This document shows, in pieces, positions 23,779 through 35,264 of a stretch of DNA of 64,000 nucleotides. The stretch's first letter is position 1. Each line of letters starts with the position of its first letter. This DNA comes from Rhizomucor pusillus (taxonomy: Eukaryota; Mucoromycota; Mucoromycetes; Mucorales; Lichtheimiaceae), in contig FWWN02000230.1 in assembly GCA_900175165.2 (NCBI GenBank), forward strand, positions 1 through 64,000. The letters run 5' to 3'. Under the pieces are notes generated by a model that did not search any database, was not told the DNA's origin, and worked only from the letters and a program-made list of their open reading frames with translations. The position numbers were made by a program, and so were the translations under genes.

Positions 23779-25742
23779 ATGGCTTCCTCAAGGTAGATAT
23801 CGCCGCTGTCTTTGTCGCGCCTCTCCTCCATCTTCTAACAACAGCTCTAGTATTTTGGACCCTCGTACCTTGGAATCGGCCAAGAACACCGTCACTTCAT
23901 TCATGAAGACGGCCTTCGCCCAGCCAAACCTCTCCACCACAGCCATCGTTTGCTCGGCCGTCGTTGGTTTGTTTGCATATGAACAGTACTGGTATCTCAG
24001 CAAGAAGAAGAATCTGCCCGGTCCTAGATTCAAGATCCCTATTATTGGCGCATTCTTTGACTCGTTGTACCCTACCTTTGAGGGCTATATGGCAAAGTGG
24101 AAGAGCGGCGAATTATCTTGCGTCAGCGTTTTTGACAGGTAATGCGCACAGACAGCTACATGCAGTCCAGAACCGAATATCCTGATGCGCAGCTAGATTC
24201 GTCGTCATAGCATCCACCTGCGATCTCAGCCGCAAAATCCTCAACTCGCCTGCCTTTGCCGAGCCCACCGTTGTCGACTCCATGAAATACATCCTGTGCC
24301 CCGATAACTGGGTTTTCCTCAGCGGCAAGGCCCACGTCGACTATCGCCGCGGTCTCAATGTGCTGTTCACCCGACGCGCTCTTGGGTAAGTAGTGGAAAA
24401 TTCGGCTGCAAAACAATTCTCGGATCATGTAAGCTCACTGCAGGTATCGATGTGTAACACCGCAGTATCTACATGCCTATTCAGGAAAAGGTGTACCAGC
24501 GTCACTTTGCTGAATGGCTTTCGTTGGACGGCAAGGTCGAGGCTTATCAGCTTCGTTTCCGTGAAATCAACATGGAATCCTCTTTACGCGTGTTTTTGGG
24601 CGATTACATGTCGGATGAAGTCGCAAAGCGTATCTCCCAAGAGTACTTTAATATCACCGCTGCCTTGGAACTTGTCAACTTCCCCATTCCTTTGCCGGGC
24701 ACCAAAGTATACAAGGCTATCCAATCTCGCAAATACATTATCAAGCACTTCATCGAAAGTATCCAAGATGGACGTAAACGTATGGCAGAGGGCGGTGAAC
24801 CAAAGTCTATGATGGATGCCTGGCTCCGTTCCTTGCAGGAAGATGAATTGGAGGCTGAAAAGACTGGCAAGCCTGCCCCTCGCAAATTCACTGACCGTGA
24901 AATCGCCTTGACTTTACTCACCTTCTTGTTCGCCAGTCAGGATGCTACCTCCTCTGCCTTGACTTGGGCCTTCCAGCTTACTGCCGACCATCCTGACGTA
25001 CTCGAAAAGATCCGTGAAGAGCAGCTTCGCCTTCGCAACGGCAACATCAACCAAGAACTCACTCTTGAACTGATGGAGGAATCTGTATATCTGCGACAGG
25101 TTGTCAAGGAAATCCTTCGTCTTCGACCACCAGTGCTCATGGGTAAGAAAGAAAAAAGCAGAGAAAGAGACGGAATAGTCTCTTGTTTATGTGTGTAAAT
25201 AAACTGACGCTCTTTCCCACCATTTTTTTAGTGCCCTACAAGACTACCCGCGACTGGAAGCTGACTGAAAACTACACTGTGCCGAAGAACTGTAAGTGCC
25301 AAGCAAAGAATATTCACTTGGCGCTGTAGAACTCACGCAAGTCAATAGCTATGCTCATCCCCACCACTTATCCCGCTTTGCACGATCCTGTCGCATATCC
25401 CAACCCTGACAACTTTGATCCTGACCGCTGGGGTCCCAACGGCACTGCCGAGAAATTTCCCAAGAACTTCATGGTCTTTGGTAACGGTGCCCATCACTGT
25501 CTTGGCAAGGAATATGCTATTATGCACTTGATGGCTATCCTTGCTCAAGCATCGTTGCAACTTGAATGGACTCACTACCGCACCGAGAAGAGTGATGACA
25601 TTTCGTAAGTTGGGAAAACGACAAAGAAATATGCACATGCAGGCACTGTACTGACAGGTGACCTCCACATAGTATCTTTGCTACCATCTATCCGCAAGAT
25701 GGATGCATCATGAGCTTCAAGAAACGCGAGGTCGTAGCTTAA
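23779..25742 (+). CDS. ERG5: Sterol C-22 desaturase, cytochrome P450 CYP61
   Basis: The first exon is only 14 nt (23779-23792); a 52-nt intron with a CTAAC branch and ACAG acceptor leads to exon 2 at 23845, giving [20 protein letters not shown] membrane anchor ([18 protein letters not shown]) is followed by the P450 fold: [54 protein letters not shown]-helix [20 protein letters not shown], ExxR as [25 protein letters not shown] and the heme loop [17 protein letters not shown] with the cysteine ligand. These blocks match yeast Erg5 closely. The enzyme makes the C22-C23 double bond of ergosterol on the ER membrane. The last residues read [17 protein letters not shown]. Five or six introns. Confidence 0.96.
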
Positions 25743-25909
25743 ATAGTTCGTAATTATTTTCATTTTTGGTACTTGTCTCTTCTCTTTTCCATCATTTTTA
25801 GTATCCTTATCCAGTATTCCTTCGCCCTCTCTTCGTGCTTTACATTTAATACAATTAATTCGAGTAATGTGCAATCAACCGATCTCATATGCTGTGCAAG
25901 GCACTGAGT

Positions 25910-26220
25910 TTAACGGGTTTCCTTTTTTGAGAACTCGTCCAGACGCTGAATGAGCTGCTCGGTCGTCTTCTTTTGCTCGCGGAGAGCCTCCCGCAGCGCT
26001 TTCATCTTCTCGGCTTCCTAGATAACAAGGTATAAATATCAGGCGTCACCGTCGTCAAGACTCCCATGGTGGTACTTACGGCTTGGCGGGCCCAAACATT
26101 CTCTACCGCTTTTTCCTTGTCACCGAAACCACCTTTTGTTTGCGTGGTAGCGCCTTCAGTTGGACCGTGGATGTTAGCTCGCTGCATTTTCTGAACAAGG
26201 TTGCGAATGAGTCGACGCAT
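25910..26220 (-). CDS. INH1: Mitochondrial F1F0-ATPase inhibitor IF1
   Basis: Two exons (26220-26080 and 26017-25910) join in phase 0 into 82 residues. MRRLIRNLVQKMQRANIHG is a likely presequence. The inhibitory segment reads GGFGDKEKAVENVWARQA, and the second exon is a long heptad coiled coil (EAEKMKALREALREQKKTTE). This is the IF1/Inh1 pattern: a small basic helix that blocks ATP hydrolysis by F1 at low matrix pH. It converges on ERG5, 167 bases apart. Confidence 0.88.
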
Positions 26221-26424
26221 GGTTGTGGGTAAAAGGAGATTAAAGGATATGCATGAGAACCGGGGCCCAATCTGTGTCCTTATTTTAAGGCCCAACACCC
26301 ATGTCGGATTGAAACATCCTGGCTGTTGCCGAGAAAGGTGCTCACCTTTGTTGAGAGGGGGAGAGAGAGAGAACAGTTAAGCGGGAAAAGAATTGTTTGA
26401 GTTTTTATTGTCACGACGATATTT

Positions 26425-28046
26425 TTAAGATCTCTCCGCATCAAATTCAAGCGTGAACTGCACATAAGGTCGATAGCTATTGTCATTGACTGTCTGCAGC
26501 TCGTGATCCAAGATTTCCTCCTGCGTTTCCTTCTTGATCGCCTGGCCATGCACTCCACCCAGCCGTCCATACTGAGCTACCAACGTGTCATCCACCTTTT
26601 GTTCGTATTTTGGCTTGGCCTGGATCAAAAAATGCATTAGTTTCTCGGAAATGGCTGGTCTTGGCAATTTTGTGACTCACAGCAATTGTAACAGCCGTGA
26701 AATCCGGCGGAAGTCCGTATCGTAGCACTGATTCAACAAAGACACGGAGCGCTTTCAGGTGGATCCACGACGAAAATACTTCACCAAAGTTCGTTCGTGC
26801 TAGCCGGAACAGTTCCGCCTGTTGCTCCCGCTCCGTCGCTTCAGCCTCTTCGAGTTCCCGCTTTTGCTGCTGCAGCGCATCCTCGTCGTACTTGAAGTCA
26901 CGAACAATGAACCTGCGGTGCAACCGTCAGATTCACGATATTCCCTATTCGCGCAAGCGCTTACTTTTCTTCCCGAGCCTTGTGGGTAAATTCGTCAACA
27001 ACGCGCTTGAACAAGGTCACAGAAAATAGTCCATATTCGTCATCTTCAGCGATTTTGCTGTTCAAACCATTGTTAATTTGCTGCAGAGATAGAAAGAAGA
27101 AAATGCCTCTTACACAGATGATCGAGGGACTACCATGGATGACAATCGCTCGTACTTGTTCTGCCAATCCTTGTACGACGTTCTAGTGCATGAATGAGTG
27201 AGCCATCGTTGTAGCTTTGCTTTATTTTTTTTTATCCTGTTTTACCTAGGCACAGCAACAAAGACAGTCGTTAGATACTCGGAATTAAGAACGCATTGCT
27301 CCTTTTTCACGACGCCGTTGAGGTTTCGGATCGAAAGGTTGCCTCTGCAGATTATATAGTTAGGGCAAGCCGCGCAACTGGGGGCATTAGATCTTACGTC
27401 TCCCTGCGTTGCAGTGTCTGAAGCGCGTTTCGATTTTGAGTGTATGCATTCAGCTTGGTCTTCATAATATTATCAACGGCATTCACTTCCTGTCACGTAG
27501 AAGGAAGGAGTAATTACATAAAAAATCCAGGTATCCAACATGTCTTATGCTTGCCTGATTCAAGAGGGCCGTGGTCTCTTGGAGAGACTTGTCGGTGCGA
27601 TACTTCATTGTGTTCCATTGGAAACCGCTGATAAATTCTTCCACTGGCTCTAAGTACGGTCATTGTGATTAATCTTCGGCAGATAGCCAAGCACGCATTA
27701 TCTACTTGCTGTCGTTGACAAGCATGTACTCGCGAACATGGCCGTTGGTCCTGTCGCTCTTGACCAGCGTTGAAAGGATATCACTCAATTTGTTGACTGA
27801 TTGTTCAAACGCCGTGTCGTACTTGGCAAGGTCGTCCGAGAGCAGAACTAGCGTGTCAAGTGTTCCAATCTATTCGACACAGTGTCAGTTGAGTCATGAC
27901 GATTTACTCCAGAGCTAGAAACATGCTTTGAATTCTGGAACGTTGAATGCAAATGTCGTCGCATACTCGCTGAGTTTGCCACGAATGTTCAAGAAGGTGT
28001 TCTGCTTGTTGCCCAATGCAGGCACAGAAACGAAGAGGTATTTCAT
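26425..28046 (-). CDS. VMA5: V-type H+-ATPase subunit C
   Basis: The N-terminus MKYLFVSVPALGNKQNTF fits the family's opening strand (yeast: FILISLP). Exons then read IGTLDTLVLLSDDLAKYD, EPVEEFISGFQWNTMKYR, LNSEYLTTVFVAVPR, a segment ending EFTHKAREE, then KFIVRDFKYDEDALQQQ and the strongest block KALRVFVESVLRYGLPPDF. The C-terminus (PYVQFTLEFDAERS) ends in TAA at 26425. Subunit C is the cytosolic clamp between V1 and Vo and controls their reversible dissociation. About seven introns; an additional 5' exon before 28046 cannot be excluded. The gene is followed 143 bases upstream by the GCN20 stop on the same strand. Confidence 0.92.
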
Positions 28047-28188
28047 GAAGGATCCAGGGCTGAGGGCAAAGGTTAGGGAAAGCAGAAGGTGGGCGTATCT
28101 CCTCTGTGTTACTTTAGCGAAAAATGCAGTTGCAACGGGGCAGCACGAATCGAAAGAGAGTCCTTTATTGTTTCAAGTTCTCTTGATC

Positions 28189-30731
28189 TTAAGGTTGGTC
28201 CTTGGGACAGATCAAATTCTTTGCAGAAATAAACAGGTTAGCTGTTGCTACGTGCAAAGCTTTAAACAAGTTTTACCTTGTAGTCCTTAATGGTGCCGCT
28301 GAACTTGTTGAGAACACCTCCTTCACATATCCAAATCTCATTACATACAGTGCTGATGAACCGCTCGTCGTGAGATACAGTGATCACACCGCCTTTAAAG
28401 CGCTCAAGTGCACTCTGAAGAGCATCAATAGATTCCATATCCAGATGGTTCGTAGGCTACATTGCAAACAGGTTTAGATTACGCGGTCTTGCTCTTCTGG
28501 TATTTTTCCTTTTTTTTACTTGCCTCATCAAGCACCAAGATATGCGGGCGTTGTAAGCTCAAGCAAGCAAAAGCGACCCGAGACTTTTGACCACCAGATA
28601 GTGTCTTCATAACCTGCAGACCGACCATGCCTGTAATACCAAACGAACCAAGATGTCTTCTGTATTCTTCTTCGGATTTGCCGGGAAACTTTTCAGCCAT
28701 AAATGCGACAGCTGACTTTGTCAAATCCAACTGATCAATGTGGTGCTGCGTAAAGTATGCGATCCGCAGTCGTCCGTTGCGGTTAACTTCACCGCTCTGC
28801 GGTTTGACTTGTTCTGTGAGAAGCTTCAGCAGGGTCGATTTACCAGCACCGTTAGGTCCAACGACCGCCACACGCGATTCCAATCGGACATCCAGGTTGA
28901 CGTTGCGGATAATTGGTTTCTTTGGGTCGTAGCCAAAGGTAACCTCGTTCATTTGAAGAATGGGTGGAGATATGCTGTCAGGGTCAGCAAACTGGAATGT
29001 AACCAGCTTCTCGTCCTCTGGAGGCTCCAAAACTGGCAGTTTTTCAAGAATTTTAATGCGGGATTGTGCCTGCGGTGCCCTCTTTGCATTATATCGCCAG
29101 CGATCAATGAATTCTTGCAGATGTTTGCGGTATTCCATCTGATTCTCGTATTCGCGCTGTTGATTTATTCGTCGTTCTTCCTTGGTTGCATAGAACTGGG
29201 TAAAGTTGCCCTTGTAGTAGTCGAGCTTTTCAGAGTGCATGTACAATATATCAGTTGCAACCTCGTCCAAGAATTCTAAATACAAGTTAGATATATGCGG
29301 TTAAATAAAGATCGTTTTTTACTCACCTCGATCGTGAGAAACGACCAGTAAGGTATTTGGCCAGGTTTGCAAATATCTTTCGAGCCATACAATGGCTGGT
29401 ATCTATTGCAGTTTTAGTGATCGACGTTCGTACGACTCAGATGAAAGAAACACTTACATCCAACATGTTATCAGGTTCGTCAAGCATAAGAACGTCTGGG
29501 CGGCAGAACAATGCACGTGCAAGAGAAATTCTCATTCTCCAACCACCAGAGAACTCCTTTGTGGGTCGCTTTTGGTCAGCAGCAGGGAAACCAAGACCGG
29601 ACAAGATCGCAGCAGCCCTTTAAATTGAAATGTGTGATAATGATTTAACATTCCATATCAAAGAAAGCAGTAAAGTGCTGCAGGTCACTCACTTGGATTC
29701 GGCCTTGTCGCTCTCGATATCCTGCAACTTGCCAAAGATCTCCTTGAGCTCAGTGGACAGTTTATCCTTTTGTTGCGACAAGGCATCCTTTTCATCCTTT
29801 GAAAACTCGTCGCTTTCAAGGTTCGAGTCGATTTCGTTGATACGGTTCGTCAAATCACGTTCCTTCTCCAGCAAATGCTCTCGCCAAACATCGGCTCGGA
29901 GCACCATTTCAATAGCAGGAGTGTCGTCTCCAACAACCTACAAACCACGTATGAATGAGTATTTGCTTCCTGATTGAAGCAGCCCGGTAGAAAACTTACC
30001 TCCTGTTCCACATAGAGCACGGAGATATGCGTTGGTACGTTCACCTCACGTCTGGCTATAGCACGAAGCAAAGTCGATTTACCGATACCATTCTTACCGA
30101 CCACACCGTAACGACGGCCGTAAGCGAGCGTCAAGTCAGCGTCCGTCAAGATACGACGACCAGCAAAGGAAATATCAAAGTTTTCAATCTTGATGTCTTT
30201 ACTCTTTCCCTTGGTCGATGTGTAGTCAAGGATGGGGTTGTACAGCTTGTACTTTTCTTGCAAAGCCTTCTGCTCGTTAAGCAGCTTCGAGGCTTCATAT
30301 TCGACTCGCATGTTCGTCTTTGCCTGACGCTTCGCCATTTTGCTAGCAATCTTTTGCTCGGCTTTCCGAAGCTTTTCCTGGTCCACCTGCGACTGGATAC
30401 GACGACCAGAAACGTGGTCGAGTTCAACGCTGCCAGCACCCAAACGCGTTGTAGCCGAAACGTTCGATTGCTGACCGATCGTAATTGCTTGGTCAAGCTT
30501 GCGTGTCGTTTCTTTTCCACTCGGGCCCTTCTTTTGGGCAAACATTTCGGTCAACTGCTCGCACAACTTGTCGATCTTTTCCTCGGCGCCTCCAGCATCG
30601 AGCAAGATCGGCTTTACAAAGTCTGCAATACCGTCTTCGCCGTCGTCGTTTTCCTTCAGATATCCGTCAATGTATTCGACAATGGTGTCATCGGCCTCAG
30701 GAACGGCACTGCGTATCAATGCTAAAGCCAT
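28189..30731 (-). CDS. GCN20: ABC-F ATPase GCN20/ABCF3
   Basis: The first exon (30731-30000) starts [20 protein letters not shown], the PWI-like N-terminal domain typical of GCN20/ABCF3. First nucleotide-binding domain: [20 protein letters not shown] and Walker [12 protein letters not shown]. Exon 2 carries [15 protein letters not shown], the charged inter-domain linker. Second domain: [20 protein letters not shown], Walker [12 protein letters not shown], signature [13 protein letters not shown] and Walker B ILVLDE followed by [13 protein letters not shown] across an intron. There are no membrane segments, as expected for ABC-F proteins. With GCN1 it activates the kinase GCN2 on uncharged tRNA and thus the amino-acid starvation response. 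The last short exon (28215-28189, NLICPKDQP) is less certain. Confidence 0.95.
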
Positions 30732-31795
30732 GGTCGAAAAGTTGCCGCAGTTCCACACTCAGGTGCCTGATATACCCAAAAGTGGCTGAAATGCGACGCA
30801 TTTGTTCCGCAGTACATTGTAAAACGCGCCGTTGGAAACATTTTCTGTCTAAGCATTGTTTTGCTATTAAGAGAACGAGAATGGATTAAAACAATTTGAT
30901 TGAGTTTCCAAAATGATGGTAGTTGAAAGAGTTAGTTGCAAAATTGAACTCTATGATAAGTACAAAGAACTTTGCTGCTGCATAACAATGACCGCTCTTG
31001 GCATCGTGTCATACTCAAATATACGTGAATAATTAGATCGGAAAACCTGCACAATCAATTCACACCTCCTGCGTGACAGATAGATATATTTATAGTCGTG
31101 AGAGGCTGTGGCGGGAGAATAAGGCTCGACTAGATAAGCCAAAGAGAGCAATGGAGATGACGGGTGCTCATAGGCATTTGCTTCTAGTTCTGCATCGGGC
31201 ACTTTTGTCGTTTGCGCATTTAAATAACTCCAGATTCTTGTTTATGCTCTTGATCGTCTCTGTGACTGTATCCATAAAAAGGTGAGAAAAGGGGGCAGGG
31301 ATTCCTGCCATTTCGTGGACACAAAGCGATGTGTGGAAAATTTTGAATATGCATGCATGTGGGTGGTTTCACGGCGCGGTACAGTTTTTGAGTCGTTTTA
31401 AATGATACTTTTTATCTACATCGAAAACACATATTCAGCATCATTTTGGAAGTAACATCGAAGCTACTCTCTCGTAGCATGTGGCGCGTTTGTCCAATAA
31501 TTTGGGTGCGACTAGGAAACTTACTTCTTTTTGCATTGTGCACGTAGACATTGACTATTCGGGCATAAAGGTATCTATCCATTGCTGCAAGTTCAATGCT
31601 TAACTCTAAGGTGTGTTCTGGCGCTGTCGAAATGAGCGCAGAGACACAAAACGGGAAGCATCCGAGCTTGTGGATTTGCAGGGCAACTCCTTGTTTGGCA
31701 GAGCGGACTCGATGTGAGCGGTTTCGGCAACACATCAGTTTCTGCGAAACCAATCTTCGCTTTTCTTCACGGAAATAGATCCCTATCATAAATGT
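30732..31795. promoter_or_regulatory. Divergent intergenic region, GCN20 and PHF14-like gene
   Basis: About 1.06 kb between divergent ATGs. The largest open frame (31412-31846, minus, 144 codons) opens on GTG, overlaps the next gene's start and has no family resemblance. I see no exon structure here. Confidence 0.5.
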
Positions 31796-34700
31796 ATGGC
31801 GCAAACGTCCAAAACTCGTAATCGGTGGCCGATAGTCATTCCACACGCGATCAACAACGTGAATTCGGGGACGCGATCACCAGCAGGTGCAGCCTCTCCT
31901 TCTCCTACTCCTATTCTTTCTTCGCAAGCACCTACGCCTCCAGCACCGAAACGCAACCGGAATGTTGTCAATAGTGGCGTACTCACTTGGCTCAAAACAC
32001 CACAGCAAATGCAGTTCAGAAAGTGGAGGCTGCAGTCAAAGAAAAAGCAAAGCAAAACCAGAAGCAGCCGACATCGGGCATGATATTCTCACCAAGGAAA
32101 GACACAGCATAAATCAGACCACAACAGGGCACCTGTCTGCGTTCACAATCATCATTGACAGAATTTGAGGATACCCAGACAACAAGCACTGCTGTCACAA
32201 GCAGCTCGCGCCAACAACCGCATCCTCGGAATACACAGGTAACAACCACGGCCCTCACAACCCTTTTGCACACCAATGATTCCCAGCAGCAGAATTCGCA
32301 ATCGTATACGCAGACACAGCCTCGAATACAAATAACGCAACAGTATTATTTGGCAAGGCAGCTTCCCTTTCCACTACCACAAGGACCATGGATTCAAAGG
32401 GAAAGATCATTCGGGTCAACAGGTAACGAACTCACCTTACCACGTGGGTGACAACATCGGTACCGCCTGCAGAAACCACTCCAACACCACATAGTTCGCA
32501 TTCAATGAACATACCTCTAAACAATGACAACAGCAACGACAACGCGGCAGTAGCAAACGCTTTTGGCTCTTCTGTATCATATCTAATCTCTCAAAATGAA
32601 AACTCTACGGATATCACTCCTAATCGTCTACCACAAAGTGAAAAGATACCAGCCGTTAACGTCCAGGAACATCCCAACTTTGAGCGCAATCCACCCGCAG
32701 TTAATGGTAAATGTACCATACATTGTCAATGTATTAGCTATGCATGCTAACTCTCAATGAAGTCCCTCCAACGATACCAGCAATCCAAGTGTAAGAGCGC
32801 GGCAGAAATGGATGGATGGGATCATAGAACATTACGGAACGCTTTTTGAGACGTTTCCGTCCCCAATCAAGATCAAGAAACGACGCTTTCTTCGCGAAAA
32901 CTACGACGACGATTATCTTCTTAAATCTGCCACGGAAGCGGAAGGAATCGAAGAAACTCATCGCCTGTCGAGGATGAAGAGATACCGGATGACGATCTGC
33001 CGGAAGCCTCAGATGAGTTCCATGAATGGATACTAGACTGGGTAAATATATGGATAGTTCTCATTTACAAACGTTAGCGCAATTTAACTTAATGTCACGG
33101 TTGTAGAAAAAGGATAATCCAAGGATCTGCTGCGTATGTTACAACAACGATAGCGAAGCGGATGATCAACTCATTCACTGCGATGGAACCGGGTGCGAAG
33201 TTATTGTACATCGAAGTACGTATAAATAGATAGCAAACGACAACTTCAATTCTATACCGAGCTCTCTTTTCTTTCTTCCTAGGCTGCTATGGTATGGAAC
33301 GTGTTCCTGGCCCAGATGAAGTATGGTACTGTGCGCGGTGTAGACTGCAGAGTGAAAAATCTGAAGAAATCGTAGTGAGTAACTTTGGATGCAAGGTGCA
33401 GCGTATACAGGTGATGATTTCTAACTATTCATTCGCAGGTGTGTATACTTTGTCCAAATCCTCAAGGAGCTTTTTGGCGACTGAAAGATCCGAAATTTGG
33501 GTATTTTTGGGTTCACGCAGCCTGCGGAATACATCTGACGGATGCCTCCACCTCTACATCTTCAGAGTTTGATCTGAAAAAGATCACAAGCAAGGCATGG
33601 AGCTCGGTAAGATAAATGACAGTGTATAAAATAGTTTTCCCCCTTTCTAACATTGATACATTAGCATTGCTTCTTGTGCGAAAATTACATTGCAGCAGAG
33701 TACGATGCTTGCATACACTGTGATAAAGCTGACTGCAAAAGGTCAGTCCATGTTACTTGCGGTCTAAAGTACGCTCTTTGAAAAGCCGATATGTCAGCAA
33801 ATCCATGCTTTGCATTGAGCATGACAAACGAGGGCTAGAATGGCGACAGTGGAACTCTGAAGAGTGGCGATACAGTTCATGGGAGAATTGGGTTGACAAG
33901 CGAGACCAATATCTCAAATTCAAGATCCGAGGTTTTGAAGGCAAGCTGAAATGCCGGCAACTTTGGCTAGAGGCTTTCCACGACTTGGGCTGCAGCGACG
34001 AGAACGGCATACGTGAGGAAGACTTTGATCGATATAGCCGAAAATTACAATGGGTAATAGAGACAGAGTGTACAAACTGTCAGCGGGAACTGCGGGACGC
34101 TCAAGCTGCATGGCGCTCTTTGCAGAAAAAAGAAAAGGCGAAAGAGAAAAGCGCCGAAGCTCTTACCCACGAATTGGATACTGCAATGTTTACCGTCAAA
34201 CGTTTGCAAATGGAAGGCAAACTGCTATCCCAATTGAGTGAGCGAAACAAAAGCTTTGTTACATCTTTACCAACACGTCAGCGCACACCAATCCAAGAAG
34301 AAGCACGAAACGTGCCGGGAAAACGCGCTGTTTAAGAAAAGGAAACCCGACCGGGAGCATATAATACCCACAGAAAGAAGAAAAAGCTTAAAAAAGCGCC
34401 GGTTGAACCCGAAACAAAGCGGCAGTACGCAACGGAACAGGAACCAACACTTAAACCTTCCATGGATGCCCAGAGTGGCAAGTCCGAGCCTGCACAAGTC
34501 GCAATGTGCAGCGAATGTAGACAACGCAAGATGCTGCAAGAAACCATTTATGAAGTTCTGAATTTATCGGAGGAGTATATGCAAAACTTGGAGGCCACCA
34601 AGCATCTTCGGGAACCAGGGTACACTGGCAAAGGCAACACATGGGATCCGCGAGTAATTATCCAATGTGCCGATTGTCACACATCATTCCACTGTGGATG

Positions 34701-34931
34701 CGTTCGTCCCGCTGTCAGAAACTATCCGTCTTCGTAAGTTGGCACCATGAGTTTTTTCTTTCTATTTGATCATATTTAACTGATTACATTTTATCTCTTT
34801 TCAGGCGTGTGTCATTCGTTTGCCGTCAATGCCTTAGCAGATATGAGGAGAAGCACTTCAAATTTGAAATTGGATCGCTCACGGCTCCACGCAGCAAGCG
34901 ACAAAAAGCACGCGTCAACTACGAAGTTTGA
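31796..34931 (+). CDS. PHF14-like triple PHD-finger chromatin reader
   Basis: The ATG at 31796 opens MAQTSKTRNRWPIVIPHAIN, followed by ~300 residues of S/T/Q/P-rich sequence. The reader module starts near 33114: PHD1 with CCVCYNNDSEADDQLIHCDG and WYCARC, then an extended PHD (CILCPNPQGAFWRLKDPKFG, HCFLCENYIAAEYDACIHCD, HVTCGL). A charged helical region follows, then a C-terminal PHD-like finger (CSECRQRKM ... QCADCHTSFHCGC ... FVCRQC), ending KARVNYEV. The PHD-extended PHD-coil-PHD order matches animal PHF14 and the fungal Snt2/Lid2-associated readers; PHF14 is my best guess. Such modules bind unmodified or methylated histone H3. The frames around 32.75-32.96 kb do not join cleanly, so the N-terminal half of the model is uncertain. 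Confidence 0.7.
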
Positions 34932-35264
34932 AATGTACATCCGAATTGTAGATATCGGATGCATTCTCTAATATATAGTTAATCGTCATTGTAGAGGACG
35001 GATGCACGTTGGCTATTGCTACTTATCCGTTCCATGCTTATCCTCGATGTAATATCTTTGAATATGTATATATTTTGCCTATGACCATTTTGTTGATCCC
35101 AAATTGATCTAAATGGAGTTAATGCTTTGGGACGGGGGACAGCGGGCAGATCAAGATCAATCAATTTTTTGACTTCCAGTCAAGAAGTTTGAAAATGGAA
35201 AGTGATGCTTCGCATTTTTTCAAGGTCGCGACACAGCTTTGCACCTTACAGCAGCAGCACCACC
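34932..35264. other. Spacer upstream of folylpolyglutamate synthase
   Basis: Tandemly oriented plus-strand genes flank this 333-base stretch. A second ATG at 35195 begins an open frame of ~49 codons (MESDASHFFKVATQL) that would act as an upstream ORF overlapping the FPGS start if transcribed. No separate gene is supported. Confidence 0.45.

Noticed and set aside
31412..31846. 144-codon minus-strand frame between GCN20 and the PHF14-like gene
   Set aside because: It starts on GTG, overlaps the PHF14-like start codon and resembles no family.
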